From: Streptomyces sp. NBC_00490 | GTDB taxonomy: Bacteria; Actinomycetota; Actinomycetes; Streptomycetales; Streptomycetaceae | Reading direction: 5' to 3' | Length of the DNA stretch: 64,000 nucleotides | Assembly (NCBI RefSeq): GCF_036013645.1 | Contig: NZ_CP107869.1 | Span: forward strand, 3,286,001-3,350,000 | In this document: positions 35,104-44,612 of the stretch, piece by piece | Position numbering within the stretch: the stretch's first letter is position 1 | Layout: every line of letters begins with the position of its first letter | Translations under genes and position numbers: made by a program | Notes under the pieces: generated by a model | Told to the model about the DNA's origin: nothing | The model's input: the letters and a program-made list of their open reading frames with translations, nothing else | The model's database searches: none

Positions 35104-35133
35104 ACCATAGACAACTGACAATTTGTCAGTCAG
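35104..35133 (-). promoter_or_regulatory. Promoter of the ferredoxin-reductase-like gene
   Basis: On the minus strand CTGACT (35133-35128) is separated by 18 bases from TATGGT (35109-35104), which ends 6 bases before the GTG. The spacer contains the 17-bp palindrome at 35114-35130. Confidence 0.55.
35114..35130. promoter_or_regulatory. 17-bp palindromic operator (ACTGACAATTTGTCAGT)
   Basis: This is a perfect palindrome around base 35122, AT-rich in a GC-rich genome. It lies between the -35 and -10 of the flavoprotein gene, the standard position for a repressor site. Its ACTGAC/GTCAGT half-sites match the TetR operator at 24436-24449 but with a wider centre. Confidence 0.6.
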
Positions 35134-35480
35134 CGGTCATGCACCGTGACCTGCTCCACAACGCTTCTCCCGCTGCCCGGCTGCGACTCCCACTCCCAGC
35201 TCTCCTCCAGCCGCACCCGCCCGTCCGGCAGTTCGACGACCGTGGACACGCAGTGCCCCGAGGAGGTCGTCCCGTCGTGCTTGAGCTGGACGTACCGGAA
35301 GTCGAGCCGGTCGCCGTCGCGGGTGCCCACCAGATGCCCGCGCACGACGTCGCCGCCCGCGTACTCGGCCCAGATCTCGCCGCTCTTCTCGTGGTACGTG
35401 AACCGGGTGCGGGTGCCCACCTGACCTGGGGACTGGTCGGCGACGGGGGCGAGGACGAGGCCGTCCAGCGAGCGGGCCAT
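35130..35480 (-). CDS. Conserved small protein of unknown function
   Basis: This 116-residue protein has alternating beta-strand-like segments (TRFTYHEKSGEIWAEYAGGDVVRGHLVGTRDGDRLDFRYVQL, with a later GRVRLEESWEWES). It resembles a small beta-barrel of lipocalin type. Related short Streptomyces proteins are sometimes automatically named N-acetylglutamate synthase; nothing here supports that. The ATG at 35480 has GGGAG 9 bases before. It diverges from the thi operon. Confidence 0.7.
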   Translation of the reverse strand: MARSLDGLVLAPVADQSPGQVGTRTRFTYHEKSGEIWAEYAGGDVVRGHLVGTRDGDRLDFRYVQLKHDGTTSSGHCVSTVVELPDGRVRLEESWEWESQPGSGRSVVEQVTVHDR

Positions 35481-35493
35481 GGCAGCGGGCTCC

Positions 35494-35524
35494 CTTACAC
35501 AAGCGAAAGACCAAGAGCTAGGGT
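35494..35524 (+). promoter_or_regulatory. Putative thiOSG promoter
   Basis: CTTACA (35494-35499) and TAGGGT (35519-35524) are 19 bases apart. TAGGGT would start transcription around 35531, just before the TPP riboswitch. Confidence 0.45.
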
Positions 35525-35538
35525 GGCCAACGTAGAGC

Positions 35539-35630
35539 ACTCGCGGGAGCCCGGACGCACCGGGCTGAGAGGGAGGCTGGCGGCCTCCGACCGTACGAAC
35601 CTGATCCGGGTCATGCCGGCGAAGGGAGGG
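35539..35630 (+). ncRNA. TPP riboswitch (THI element)
   Basis: All conserved parts are visible: GGGAGCCCGG then CGGGCTGAGAGGG (THI box core at 35571-35583), a variable stem, ACCTGATCCGGGTCATGCCGGCG, and GAAGGGAGG closing the P1 helix. The last segment carries the likely ribosome site of thiO, 10-12 bases before its ATG. This suggests translational control by thiamine pyrophosphate. Confidence 0.95.
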
Positions 35631-35641
35631 GCTGGACGCCC

Positions 35642-36792
35642 ATGTCCTCACGTACGTCAGACGTCCTCGTCGTCGGGGGCGGAATCATCGGCCTCGTCAC
35701 GGCCTGGCGGGCCGCGCAGCGCGGTTTCGCCACGGCCGTCGTCGATCCCGAACCGGGTGGCGGGGCCGCCCAGGTGGCCGCCGGGATGCTGGCCGCCGTC
35801 ACGGAACTGCACTACGGCGAGCAGACCCTGCTGGGCCTGAACCTGGCCTCGGCCCGCCGTTATCCGCAGTTCGCGGCCGAGCTCACCGAGCTGACCGGCC
35901 ACGATCTCGGCTACCGCCGCTGCGGCACGCTCGCCGTGGCGCTGGACGCCGACGACCGCGCCCATCTGCGGGAACTGCACGCCCTGCAGCAGGAGTCTGG
36001 CCTGGAGTCGGAGTGGCTGTCCGGGCGGGAGTGCCGGCGTCTGGAGCCGATGCTCGCACCGGGGGTGCGCGGCGGGCTGCGGGTCGACGGCGACCACCAG
36101 ATCGACCCCCGGCGGCTGATCACGGCGCTGCTGGCCGCCTGCGAGCGGGCGGGCGTGGTCTTCCACCGCCTGTGGGCCGAACGCCTGGATCTGGTGGGGG
36201 ACCGGGCCGCCGGCATCACGGCCACCGACGGCACCCGGCTGGGCGCGGCCCAGGTGGTGCTCGCCGCCGGCAGCCTCAGCGGGCGGCTCGCCGGTGTCCC
36301 CGACGAGGTCCTGCCGCCGGTGCGGCCCGTGAAGGGGCAGGTGCTGCGGCTGACCGTGCCACAGCGGTACGCGCCCTTCCTGAACCGGACCGTGCGGGCC
36401 GTGGTCCGTGGCAGCCAGGTCTATCTGGTGCCGCGCGAGAACGGCGAGCTGGTGATCGGGGCGACCAGCGAGGAGCAGGGCTGGGACACCACGGTGACCG
36501 CGGGCGGGGTGTACGAGCTGCTGCGCGACGCCCATGAGCTGGTGCCCGGCATCACGGAGCTGCCGCTCACGGAGACCCGAGCGGGACTGCGCCCCGGCTC
36601 CCCCGACAACGCTCCGCTGCTCGGACCGACCGAGCTCCCGGGGCTGCTCCTGGCGACCGGCCACTATCGCAACGGGGTGCTGCTCGCGCCGGTCACCGGC
36701 GACGCGATGGCCCATGTGCTGACCACGGGTGAACTGCCGGACGAGGTCCGCCCCTTCACCCCCCGGCGTTTCACCTTCACGGAGCTGCCCGC

Positions 36793-36796
<4 letters not shown>
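35642..36796 (+). CDS. thiO: Glycine oxidase ThiO
   Basis: ThiO oxidises glycine to dehydroglycine for thiazole synthesis. The 384-residue FAD protein has DVLVVGGGIIGLVTAWRAAQRGF and the ThiO pieces VAAGMLAAVTELHYGEQTLL, RPVKGQVLRL, and YLVPRENGELVIGATSEEQGWDT. The C-terminal LLLATGHYRNGVLLAPVTGDAMA is the family's FAD/substrate closing motif. It is the first gene after the TPP riboswitch and overlaps thiS by 4 bases (ATGA). Confidence 0.96.
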
Positions 36797-37792
<996 letters not shown>

Positions 37793-37910
37793 ACGTACGT
37801 TCGACGCAGGCCGGAATTCGTTGCGACGTCCGTCACAGGACGGCTTCAGTCCCGCCCCGATCTCGCCCGAACCCGCGGCCCTGTCAGTCGCGGCTCGTAC
37901 ACTCACCTGC

Positions 37911-39830
37911 GTGGATACGACCCTTCAGGACCCTTTGGTCGGGCAGGTGCTCGACGGCCGCTATCGCGTGGACGCGCGGATCGCGGTCGGCGGGATGGCC
38001 ACGGTCTACCGGGCCGTGGACACCCGCCTCGACCGCGTGCTCGCGCTGAAGGTGATGCACCCGGGCCTCGCCGCCGACGTCACCTTCGTCGACCGGTTCA
38101 TCCGCGAGGCCAAGTCCGTCGCCCGGCTCGCCCACCCCAATGTGGTGCAGGTCTTCGACCAGGGCACCGACGGGTCGTACGTCTATCTCGCCATGGAGTA
38201 CGTGGCGGGCTGCACCCTGCGTGACGTGCTGCGCGACCGTGGCGCGCTGCAGCCGAGGGCCGCGCTCGACATCCTGGAGCCGGTCCTCGCCGCGCTCGGC
38301 GCCGCGCACCGCGCGGGGTTCGTGCACCGGGACATGAAGCCCGAGAACGTGCTGATCGGGGACGACGGCCGGGTCAAGGTGGCCGACTTCGGGCTCGTCC
38401 GGTCCGTCGACACCGTCACCAACACCACGGGCACCGTGCTCGGCACGGTCTCGTATCTCGCGCCGGAGCAGATCGAGAGCGGCACGGCCGACCCCCGCGT
38501 CGACGTGTACGCGTGCGGTGTCGTGCTGTACGAGATGCTGACCGGTGAGAAGCCCCACGACGGGGACTCCCCCGCCGTGGTGCTCTACAAGCACCTCCAC
38601 GAGGACGTCCCTCCACCCTCGGGCATCGTGCCGGGGCTGGCGTTCGAGCTGGACGAACTGGTCGCCTCGGCGACCGCCCGCACCCCGGACATCCGCCCGT
38701 ACGACGCGGTGGCGCTGCTCGCGCTGGCCCGCGCGGCCCGTGGTGCGCTCAGCGAGGAGCAGCTGGACCTGGTGCCGCCGCAGGCGCTGTCCGTCGCGCA
38801 CAGTGGCGCCGAGGACCGCACCAGCGTGATCCCGCGCTCTTTGACGGTGCCGCGGCCGCTGCCGGTCAACGAGGACGGGACCGCGGTCCACCACACGAGC
38901 CGGTTCGAGTCCCCGCCGCCCCCACCGCCCCGGCGCCGTTCGGGACCCCCGCGCGGGCCGCTCGCGATCGTCGTCGCCCTGCTGCTGATCCTCGGTGTCG
39001 GAGCCGGCGTCTGGTACATCAACTCCGGCCAGTTCACCAAGGTCCCGGCGCTGATCGGCAAGACCGAGACGCAGGCCCGGGACCGGCTGGTGGAGGCCGG
39101 GCTCGAGGTCGGCACGGTGCAGCAGGAGTACAGCGACACCGTGAAGCGCGGCCGGGTCATCGACTCGGACCCGACCGTGGGCACCCGCATCCGGAGCAAC
39201 GACTCCGTGACGCTGACCGTCTCCAAGGGCCCCGAGACCGTGAAGCTGGGCGATCTCAAGGGCCTCCGTCTCGACAAGGCGAAGGAACGACTCAAGGGTG
39301 ACGGCCTCGAACCGGGCATGGTGACCCGCGCGTTCAGCGAGGACGTCATCAAGGGCTTCGTGATCGGCACCGACCCGGAGGCGGGCACCACGCTCCGCTC
39401 GGGCGCGGCGGTCGCCCTGGTCGTCAGCAAGGGCAGGGCGGTGGACGTCCCGGACGTCACCGGCGAGAGCCTGGAGGACGCGAAGGCGGACCTGGCGGAC
39501 GCGGGTCTGAAGGTGAAGGTCGCCTCCGAGCAGGTCAACTCCGAGTACGACAAGGGCATGGTCGCCGCGCAGACCCCGCAGGACGGCCGCGAGGCCGCCG
39601 AAGGCGACACCGTGACGCTGACCATCTCCAAGGGCCCGGAGCTGGTCGAGGTCCCGGACGTGGTCGGCGACAGCGTCGACGACGCGAAGGCCGCGCTGGA
39701 GGGCGCCGGCTTCGAGGTCGACGAGGACCGCGGGCTCCTCGGGCTGTTCGGCGACACCGTCAAGGGCCAGTCGGTGGAGGGCGGCCAGACCGCCCCCAAG
39801 GGATCGACGATCACCATCGAGATCCGCTGA
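37911..39830 (+). CDS. Membrane Ser/Thr protein kinase with four PASTA repeats (PknB/PknL-like)
   Basis: This 639-residue receptor-type kinase has its kinase domain at residues 15-275: Gly-loop VGGMATVY, Lys47 in LALKVM, HRDMKPEN with Asp141, and DFG at 159-161. The juxtamembrane stretch has poly-Pro. The transmembrane helix is about 349-371 (AIVVALLLILGVGAGVWYI). Four PASTA domains (from 374 to the end) follow, proposed to sense peptidoglycan or lipid II. GTG at 37911 lies 7 bases after TACACT, so the message is likely leaderless. A 90-base in-frame extension upstream is not coding. Kin of M. tuberculosis PknB and PknL. Confidence 0.95.
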   Translation: MDTTLQDPLVGQVLDGRYRVDARIAVGGMATVYRAVDTRLDRVLALKVMHPGLAADVTFVDRFIREAKSVARLAHPNVVQVFDQGTDGSYVYLAMEYVAGCTLRDVLRDRGALQPRAALDILEPVLAALGAAHRAGFVHRDMKPENVLIGDDGRVKVADFGLVRSVDTVTNTTGTVLGTVSYLAPEQIESGTADPRVDVYACGVVLYEMLTGEKPHDGDSPAVVLYKHLHEDVPPPSGIVPGLAFELDELVASATARTPDIRPYDAVALLALARAARGALSEEQLDLVPPQALSVAHSGAEDRTSVIPRSLTVPRPLPVNEDGTAVHHTSRFESPPPPPPRRRSGPPRGPLAIVVALLLILGVGAGVWYINSGQFTKVPALIGKTETQARDRLVEAGLEVGTVQQEYSDTVKRGRVIDSDPTVGTRIRSNDSVTLTVSKGPETVKLGDLKGLRLDKAKERLKGDGLEPGMVTRAFSEDVIKGFVIGTDPEAGTTLRSGAAVALVVSKGRAVDVPDVTGESLEDAKADLADAGLKVKVASEQVNSEYDKGMVAAQTPQDGREAAEGDTVTLTISKGPELVEVPDVVGDSVDDAKAALEGAGFEVDEDRGLLGLFGDTVKGQSVEGGQTAPKGSTITIEIR

Positions 39831-39891
39831 GCGGGCCCGGCCGCCATCCGTCGACAGGGTGCCCCGCACCGCGTGACACCCTGGACCGGTG

Positions 39892-40752
39892 ATGACTCAG
39901 CGCAACCCCGTCGGCGGCCATGTCCCCGTGGCCGGCGGTCTGAACTCCGTCGGTCTGTCCTACGCCCGTGACCTCGCGGCCGAGACCGTGCAGGTCTTCG
40001 TCGCCAACCCGCGCGGCTGGGCCACCCCCACCGGCAACCCGCGGCAGGACGAGGAGTTCCGTGCGGCGTGCGCGGCGGAGTCGATCCCGGCGTATGTGCA
40101 TGCTCCGTATCTGATCAACTTCGGCTCGCACACCGAGGCGACGGTGGAGAAGTCGGTGGAGAGCCTGCGGCACTCGCTGCGGCGCGGGCGGGAGATCGGG
40201 GCGCTCGGGGTCGTCGTGCACACGGGCAGCGCGACCGGCGGACGGGACCGGTCCGTCGCTCTCAAGCAGGTCCGGGAGTACCTGCTGCCGCTGCTCGACG
40301 AGCTCACCCATGACGACGACCCGTATCTGCTGCTGGAGTCGACCGCCGGTCAGGGCGCCTCGCTCTGCTCGCGGACCTGGGACTTCGGTCCGTACTTCGA
40401 GGCGCTGGACGCCCACCCCAAGCTGGGCGTCTGCCTCGACACCTGCCACATCTTCGCGGCCGGCCACGACCTGACCGGCCCCTCCGGCATGCACCAGACC
40501 CTCGATCTGCTCGTGGACACCGTCGGCGAGGGCCGTCTGAAGCTGATCCACGCCAACGACTCCAAGGACGTGGTCGGCGCCCACAAGGACCGGCACGCGA
40601 ACATCGGTGCCGGCCATATCGGCGAGGACCCGTTCCGGGCGCTGATGACCCACCCGGCCACCGAGGGCGTACCGCTGATCATCGAGACGCCCGGCGGCAA
40701 GGAGGGTCACGCGGCGGACGTGGAGCGGCTGAAGAAGCTCCGGGACGCGTGA
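39892..40752 (+). CDS. nfo: Endonuclease IV family AP endonuclease
   Basis: This 286-residue protein has an AP endonuclease 2 (Nfo) barrel. Zinc ligands lie in YVHAPYLINFGS, VVVHTGSATG, LLLESTAGQGASL, GVCLDTCHIFAAGHDL, KLIHANDSKDVVGAHKDRHANIGAGHIG, and PLIIETPGG. These match endonuclease IV from E. coli to actinobacteria. The start may be GTG at 39889, one codon earlier. It acts in base-excision repair of abasic sites. Confidence 0.93.
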   Translation: MTQRNPVGGHVPVAGGLNSVGLSYARDLAAETVQVFVANPRGWATPTGNPRQDEEFRAACAAESIPAYVHAPYLINFGSHTEATVEKSVESLRHSLRRGREIGALGVVVHTGSATGGRDRSVALKQVREYLLPLLDELTHDDDPYLLLESTAGQGASLCSRTWDFGPYFEALDAHPKLGVCLDTCHIFAAGHDLTGPSGMHQTLDLLVDTVGEGRLKLIHANDSKDVVGAHKDRHANIGAGHIGEDPFRALMTHPATEGVPLIIETPGGKEGHAADVERLKKLRDA

Positions 40753-40778
40753 CGCGTTGCGGCACACCCCGTTACGGA

Positions 40779-40795
40779 ATACCCCTGGGGGGTAT
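40779..40795 (+). promoter_or_regulatory. CsoR/RcnR-like operator (ATACCCC-TGG-GGGGTAT)
   Basis: This 7+3+7 inverted repeat matches the shape of CsoR-family sites, in which G/C runs are flanked by AT. It lies 49 bases before the DUF4396 start, in a position to cover its promoter. CsoR-type regulators sense Cu(I) or related metals and persulfides. No csoR gene is in the window. Confidence 0.65.
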
Positions 40796-40843
40796 ACGGT
40801 TCTTGCCAGGAGCAGGAACCGTTACCTGACATTGGGGGCACCC

Positions 40844-41320
40844 ATGCAGCACGAGGCGCACGCGGGACACGTTCACCACCAGCCGAGCAGCTGGTCCATG
40901 GCCGTCCAGGCGACTCTCCACTGCCTCACCGGCTGCGCCATCGGCGAAGTGCTGGGCATGGTCATCGGGACGGCACTGGGCTGGGGGAACCTGCCGACCA
41001 CGATCCTGGCGATCGTCCTCGCGTTCTTCTTCGGCTACTCGCTCACCCTGCGCGGTGTCCTGAAGGCCGGCCTCGGCCTCCGGGACGCCGTCAAGGTGGC
41101 ACTGGCCGCGGACACCCTGTCGATCGCCGTGATGGAACTGGTCGACAACGGCGTGATCATCCTGTGGCCCGGCGCGATGGACGCGGAACTGGGCGACCTG
41201 CTGTTCTGGGGCGCGCTGGCGATCTCGCTCGTCATCGCCTTCTTCGCGACCACGCCGGTCAACAAGTGGATGATCGGCCGGGGCAAGGGGCACGCCGTGG
41301 TGCACCAGTACCACCACTGA
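40844..41320 (+). CDS. DUF4396 membrane protein, His-rich ends
   Basis: This 158-residue protein has four hydrophobic segments (LHCLTGCAIGEVLGMVIGTALGW; TTILAIVLAFFFGYSLTL; the ALAADTLSIAVMELVDNGVIILWP region; LLFWGALAISLVIAFFAT). The termini are His-rich: HEAHAGHVHH at the start and GHAVVHQYHH at the end. This matches DUF4396. With the CsoR-like operator upstream, a role in copper or other soft-metal handling is plausible but inferred. ATG at 40844 is chosen from the conserved start; the frame is open upstream to 40757. Confidence 0.87.
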   Translation: MQHEAHAGHVHHQPSSWSMAVQATLHCLTGCAIGEVLGMVIGTALGWGNLPTTILAIVLAFFFGYSLTLRGVLKAGLGLRDAVKVALAADTLSIAVMELVDNGVIILWPGAMDAELGDLLFWGALAISLVIAFFATTPVNKWMIGRGKGHAVVHQYHH

Positions 41321-41323
41321 GCC

Positions 41324-41956
41324 CTACAGGTCCGGGCCGTCCCCCGGCACTTCCTGGTAGGAGTAGCGCTGCTCCCGCCAGGGGTCGCCGATGTTGTGAT
41401 AGCCGCGCTCCTCCCAGAAGCCACGGCGGTCGGCGGTCATGTACTCGACGCCGCGGACCCATTTGGGCCCCTTCCAGGCGTACAGATGAGGAACGACCAG
41501 CCGGAGCGGGAAGCCGTGCTCGGCGGTGAGCAGCTCGCCGTCCTTGTGGGTGGCGAAGATCGTGCGCTCGGCGGCGAAGTCCGCGAGGCGCAGGTTGGAG
41601 CTGAAGCCGTACTCGGCCCACACCATCACATGGGTGACGGCCGGGGCCGGCGGGGCGATGTCCAGGATGGTCCGGGCGGGGACGCCGCCCCACTCCGCGC
41701 CGAGCATGCTGAACTTCGTGACGCAGTGCAGATCGGCCAGGACGGTGGTGTGCGGCAGAGCCGAGAACTCGTCGTGGTTCCAGCACTGCTTCTCACCGTC
41801 GGCGGTGGCTCCGAAGACGCGGAACTCCCAGCGTTCGGGGCGGAACTTGGGGACGGGTCCGTAGTGCGTGACAGGCCAGCCGCGTTGGATTCGCTGTCCC
41901 GGCGGAAGCTCGGACTGTGCCGCTTCTCCTGACTCGCGTTCCACCGGCTGACCCAT
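41324..41956 (-). CDS. Sulfite-oxidase-like molybdopterin oxidoreductase
   Basis: This 210-residue protein has the oxidoreductase molybdopterin-binding fold. The likely Mo-ligand Cys is in TVLADLHCVTKFS. Other pieces are the GVPARTIL loop, VMVWAEYGFSSNLRLADF, and the C-terminal LVVPHLYAWKGPKWVRGVEYM characteristic of sulfite-oxidase/YedY-like proteins. There is no signal peptide, so it is cytoplasmic, unlike MsrP/YedY. The C-terminus has GFWEERGYHNIGDPWREQRY. The substrate is unknown. It converges on the DUF4396 gene with 3 bases between stops. Confidence 0.9.
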   Translation of the reverse strand: MGQPVERESGEAAQSELPPGQRIQRGWPVTHYGPVPKFRPERWEFRVFGATADGEKQCWNHDEFSALPHTTVLADLHCVTKFSMLGAEWGGVPARTILDIAPPAPAVTHVMVWAEYGFSSNLRLADFAAERTIFATHKDGELLTAEHGFPLRLVVPHLYAWKGPKWVRGVEYMTADRRGFWEERGYHNIGDPWREQRYSYQEVPGDGPDL

Positions 41957-42132
41957 GACTCCATCCTGACAGACCCGGGGCAGTGCACATGACCAGCCCC
42001 CTGCTAATTCGCCTCAAACCGGACTAAGCATGCCCTTACTTACTAAGTGAAGACTTACTGGACGATCTTCGATACCGATGCAAGGATGCGGCGCAACCTG
42101 CCAGTTCCCCCCGGTTGGAAGGAGCCTCTGCG

Positions 42133-42612
42133 ATGCAGGGCGACCCCGAGGTCATCGAATTCCTCAACGAGCAGCTCACCGGTGAGCTCACCGCGATCAA
42201 CCAGTACTTCCTGCACGCGAAGATGCAGGAGAACTTCGGCTGGACGAAGCTCGCCAAGTACACGCGCCACGAGTCGTTCGACGAGATGAAGCACGCCGAG
42301 GTGCTCACCGACCGGATCCTCTTCCTGGACGGGCTGCCGAACTACCAGCGGCTGTTCCACGTCCGGGTCGGACAGACGGTCAAGGAGATGTTCGAGGCCG
42401 ACCGGCAGGTCGAGGTCGAGGCGATCGACCGCCTCAAGCGCGGTATCGAGGTGATGCGCGCCAAGGGCGACATCACGTCGGCGAACATCTTCGAGTCGAT
42501 CCTGGAGGACGAGGAGCACCACATCGACTACCTCGACACCCAGCTCGAGCTGGTGGAGAAGCTCGGCGAGGCGCTCTACATCGCGCAGCTGATCGAGCAG
42601 CCGGAGAGCTAG
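42133..42612 (+). CDS. bfr: Bacterioferritin Bfr
   Basis: This iron-storage 24-mer subunit is 159 residues long. Diiron ligands appear as Glu18 (LTGELTAINQYF), Glu51 and His54 (ESFDEMKHAEV), with a further EDEEHHIDYLDTQLELVEKLG helix. The haem-binding Met52 is present, so haem can be bound between subunits. ATG at 42133 follows GAAGGAG by 9 bases; a TTG at 42115 is also open. Its TAG stop overlaps the bfd stop in CTAG, convergently. Confidence 0.96.
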   Translation: MQGDPEVIEFLNEQLTGELTAINQYFLHAKMQENFGWTKLAKYTRHESFDEMKHAEVLTDRILFLDGLPNYQRLFHVRVGQTVKEMFEADRQVEVEAIDRLKRGIEVMRAKGDITSANIFESILEDEEHHIDYLDTQLELVEKLGEALYIAQLIEQPES

Positions 42613-42842
42613 GCGGCCTCGTCCAGCCCGGCAAGGACCGGCCGGCCCTGGTCGGCGAGGTCACGTGTCGGGCAGGCGCCCCGGCCCAGCAGCGCCTGGA
42701 TGCGCCGCACACAGGAACCGCAGTCGGTGCCCGCCTTGCAGGCGGAGGCTATCTGGCGCGGAGTGCAGGCGCCGTCCGCCGCGTGCTTCTTGACCTGCTG
42801 CTCGGTGACGCCGAAGCAACTGCAGACGTACACGCGGTTCAC
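42609..42842 (-). CDS. bfd: Bacterioferritin-associated ferredoxin (Bfd-like)
   Basis: This 77-residue [2Fe-2S] protein has four cysteines in the BFD pattern: C-x-C near the N-terminus (VYVCSCFGVTE) and C-x2-C-type later (CKAGTDCGSCVRRI). It would accept electrons to release iron from Bfr. GTG at 42842 gives MNRVYVCSCFG. The ribosome site GGGAGG sits 8 bases before an alternative GTG at 42833, so the true start may be three codons later. An iron box lies upstream. Confidence 0.9.
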   Translation of the reverse strand: MNRVYVCSCFGVTEQQVKKHAADGACTPRQIASACKAGTDCGSCVRRIQALLGRGACPTRDLADQGRPVLAGLDEAA

Positions 42843-42878
42843 CTCCCGCCGGAATAGATCAGTGATGCCGTCCCGATG

Positions 42879-42897
42879 ATCGGTGAGGCTAACCTAA
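42879..42897 (-). promoter_or_regulatory. Iron box (DmdR/IdeR-type) before bfd
   Basis: The 19-base sequence matches the consensus TTAGGTTAGGCTAACCTAA at 16 of 19 positions, the AGGCTAACCTAA half being perfect. It lies 37 bases before the bfd start. It predicts iron repression of bfd through the DtxR-family regulator. Confidence 0.8.
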
Positions 42898-42930
42898 CCT
42901 TACCCGGCGCGCAGCGACCACAAAAGTGGA

Positions 42931-42964
42931 GTGGGGCGCGGATCGTATGTGATCCGCGCCCCAC
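42931..42964 (-). terminator. Terminator of DAHP synthase gene
   Basis: This perfect 14-bp stem (42931-42944 with 42951-42964) has a GTATGT loop. On the minus strand it lies 42 bases after the DAHP synthase stop and is followed by CTCCACTTTTG with a T4 tract. Confidence 0.8.
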
Positions 42965-43005
42965 CTCATGCCCCTGTAACAGGCGCATCCCCTGCTGATC
43001 TCCTA

Positions 43006-44589
<1,584 letters not shown>

Positions 44590-44612
44590 TCACCGAGAAG
44601 GACAACGGACCC

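Noticed and set aside
37821..37910. Extension of the kinase frame upstream
   Set aside because: No conserved residues; TACACT lies 7 bases before GTG 37911.
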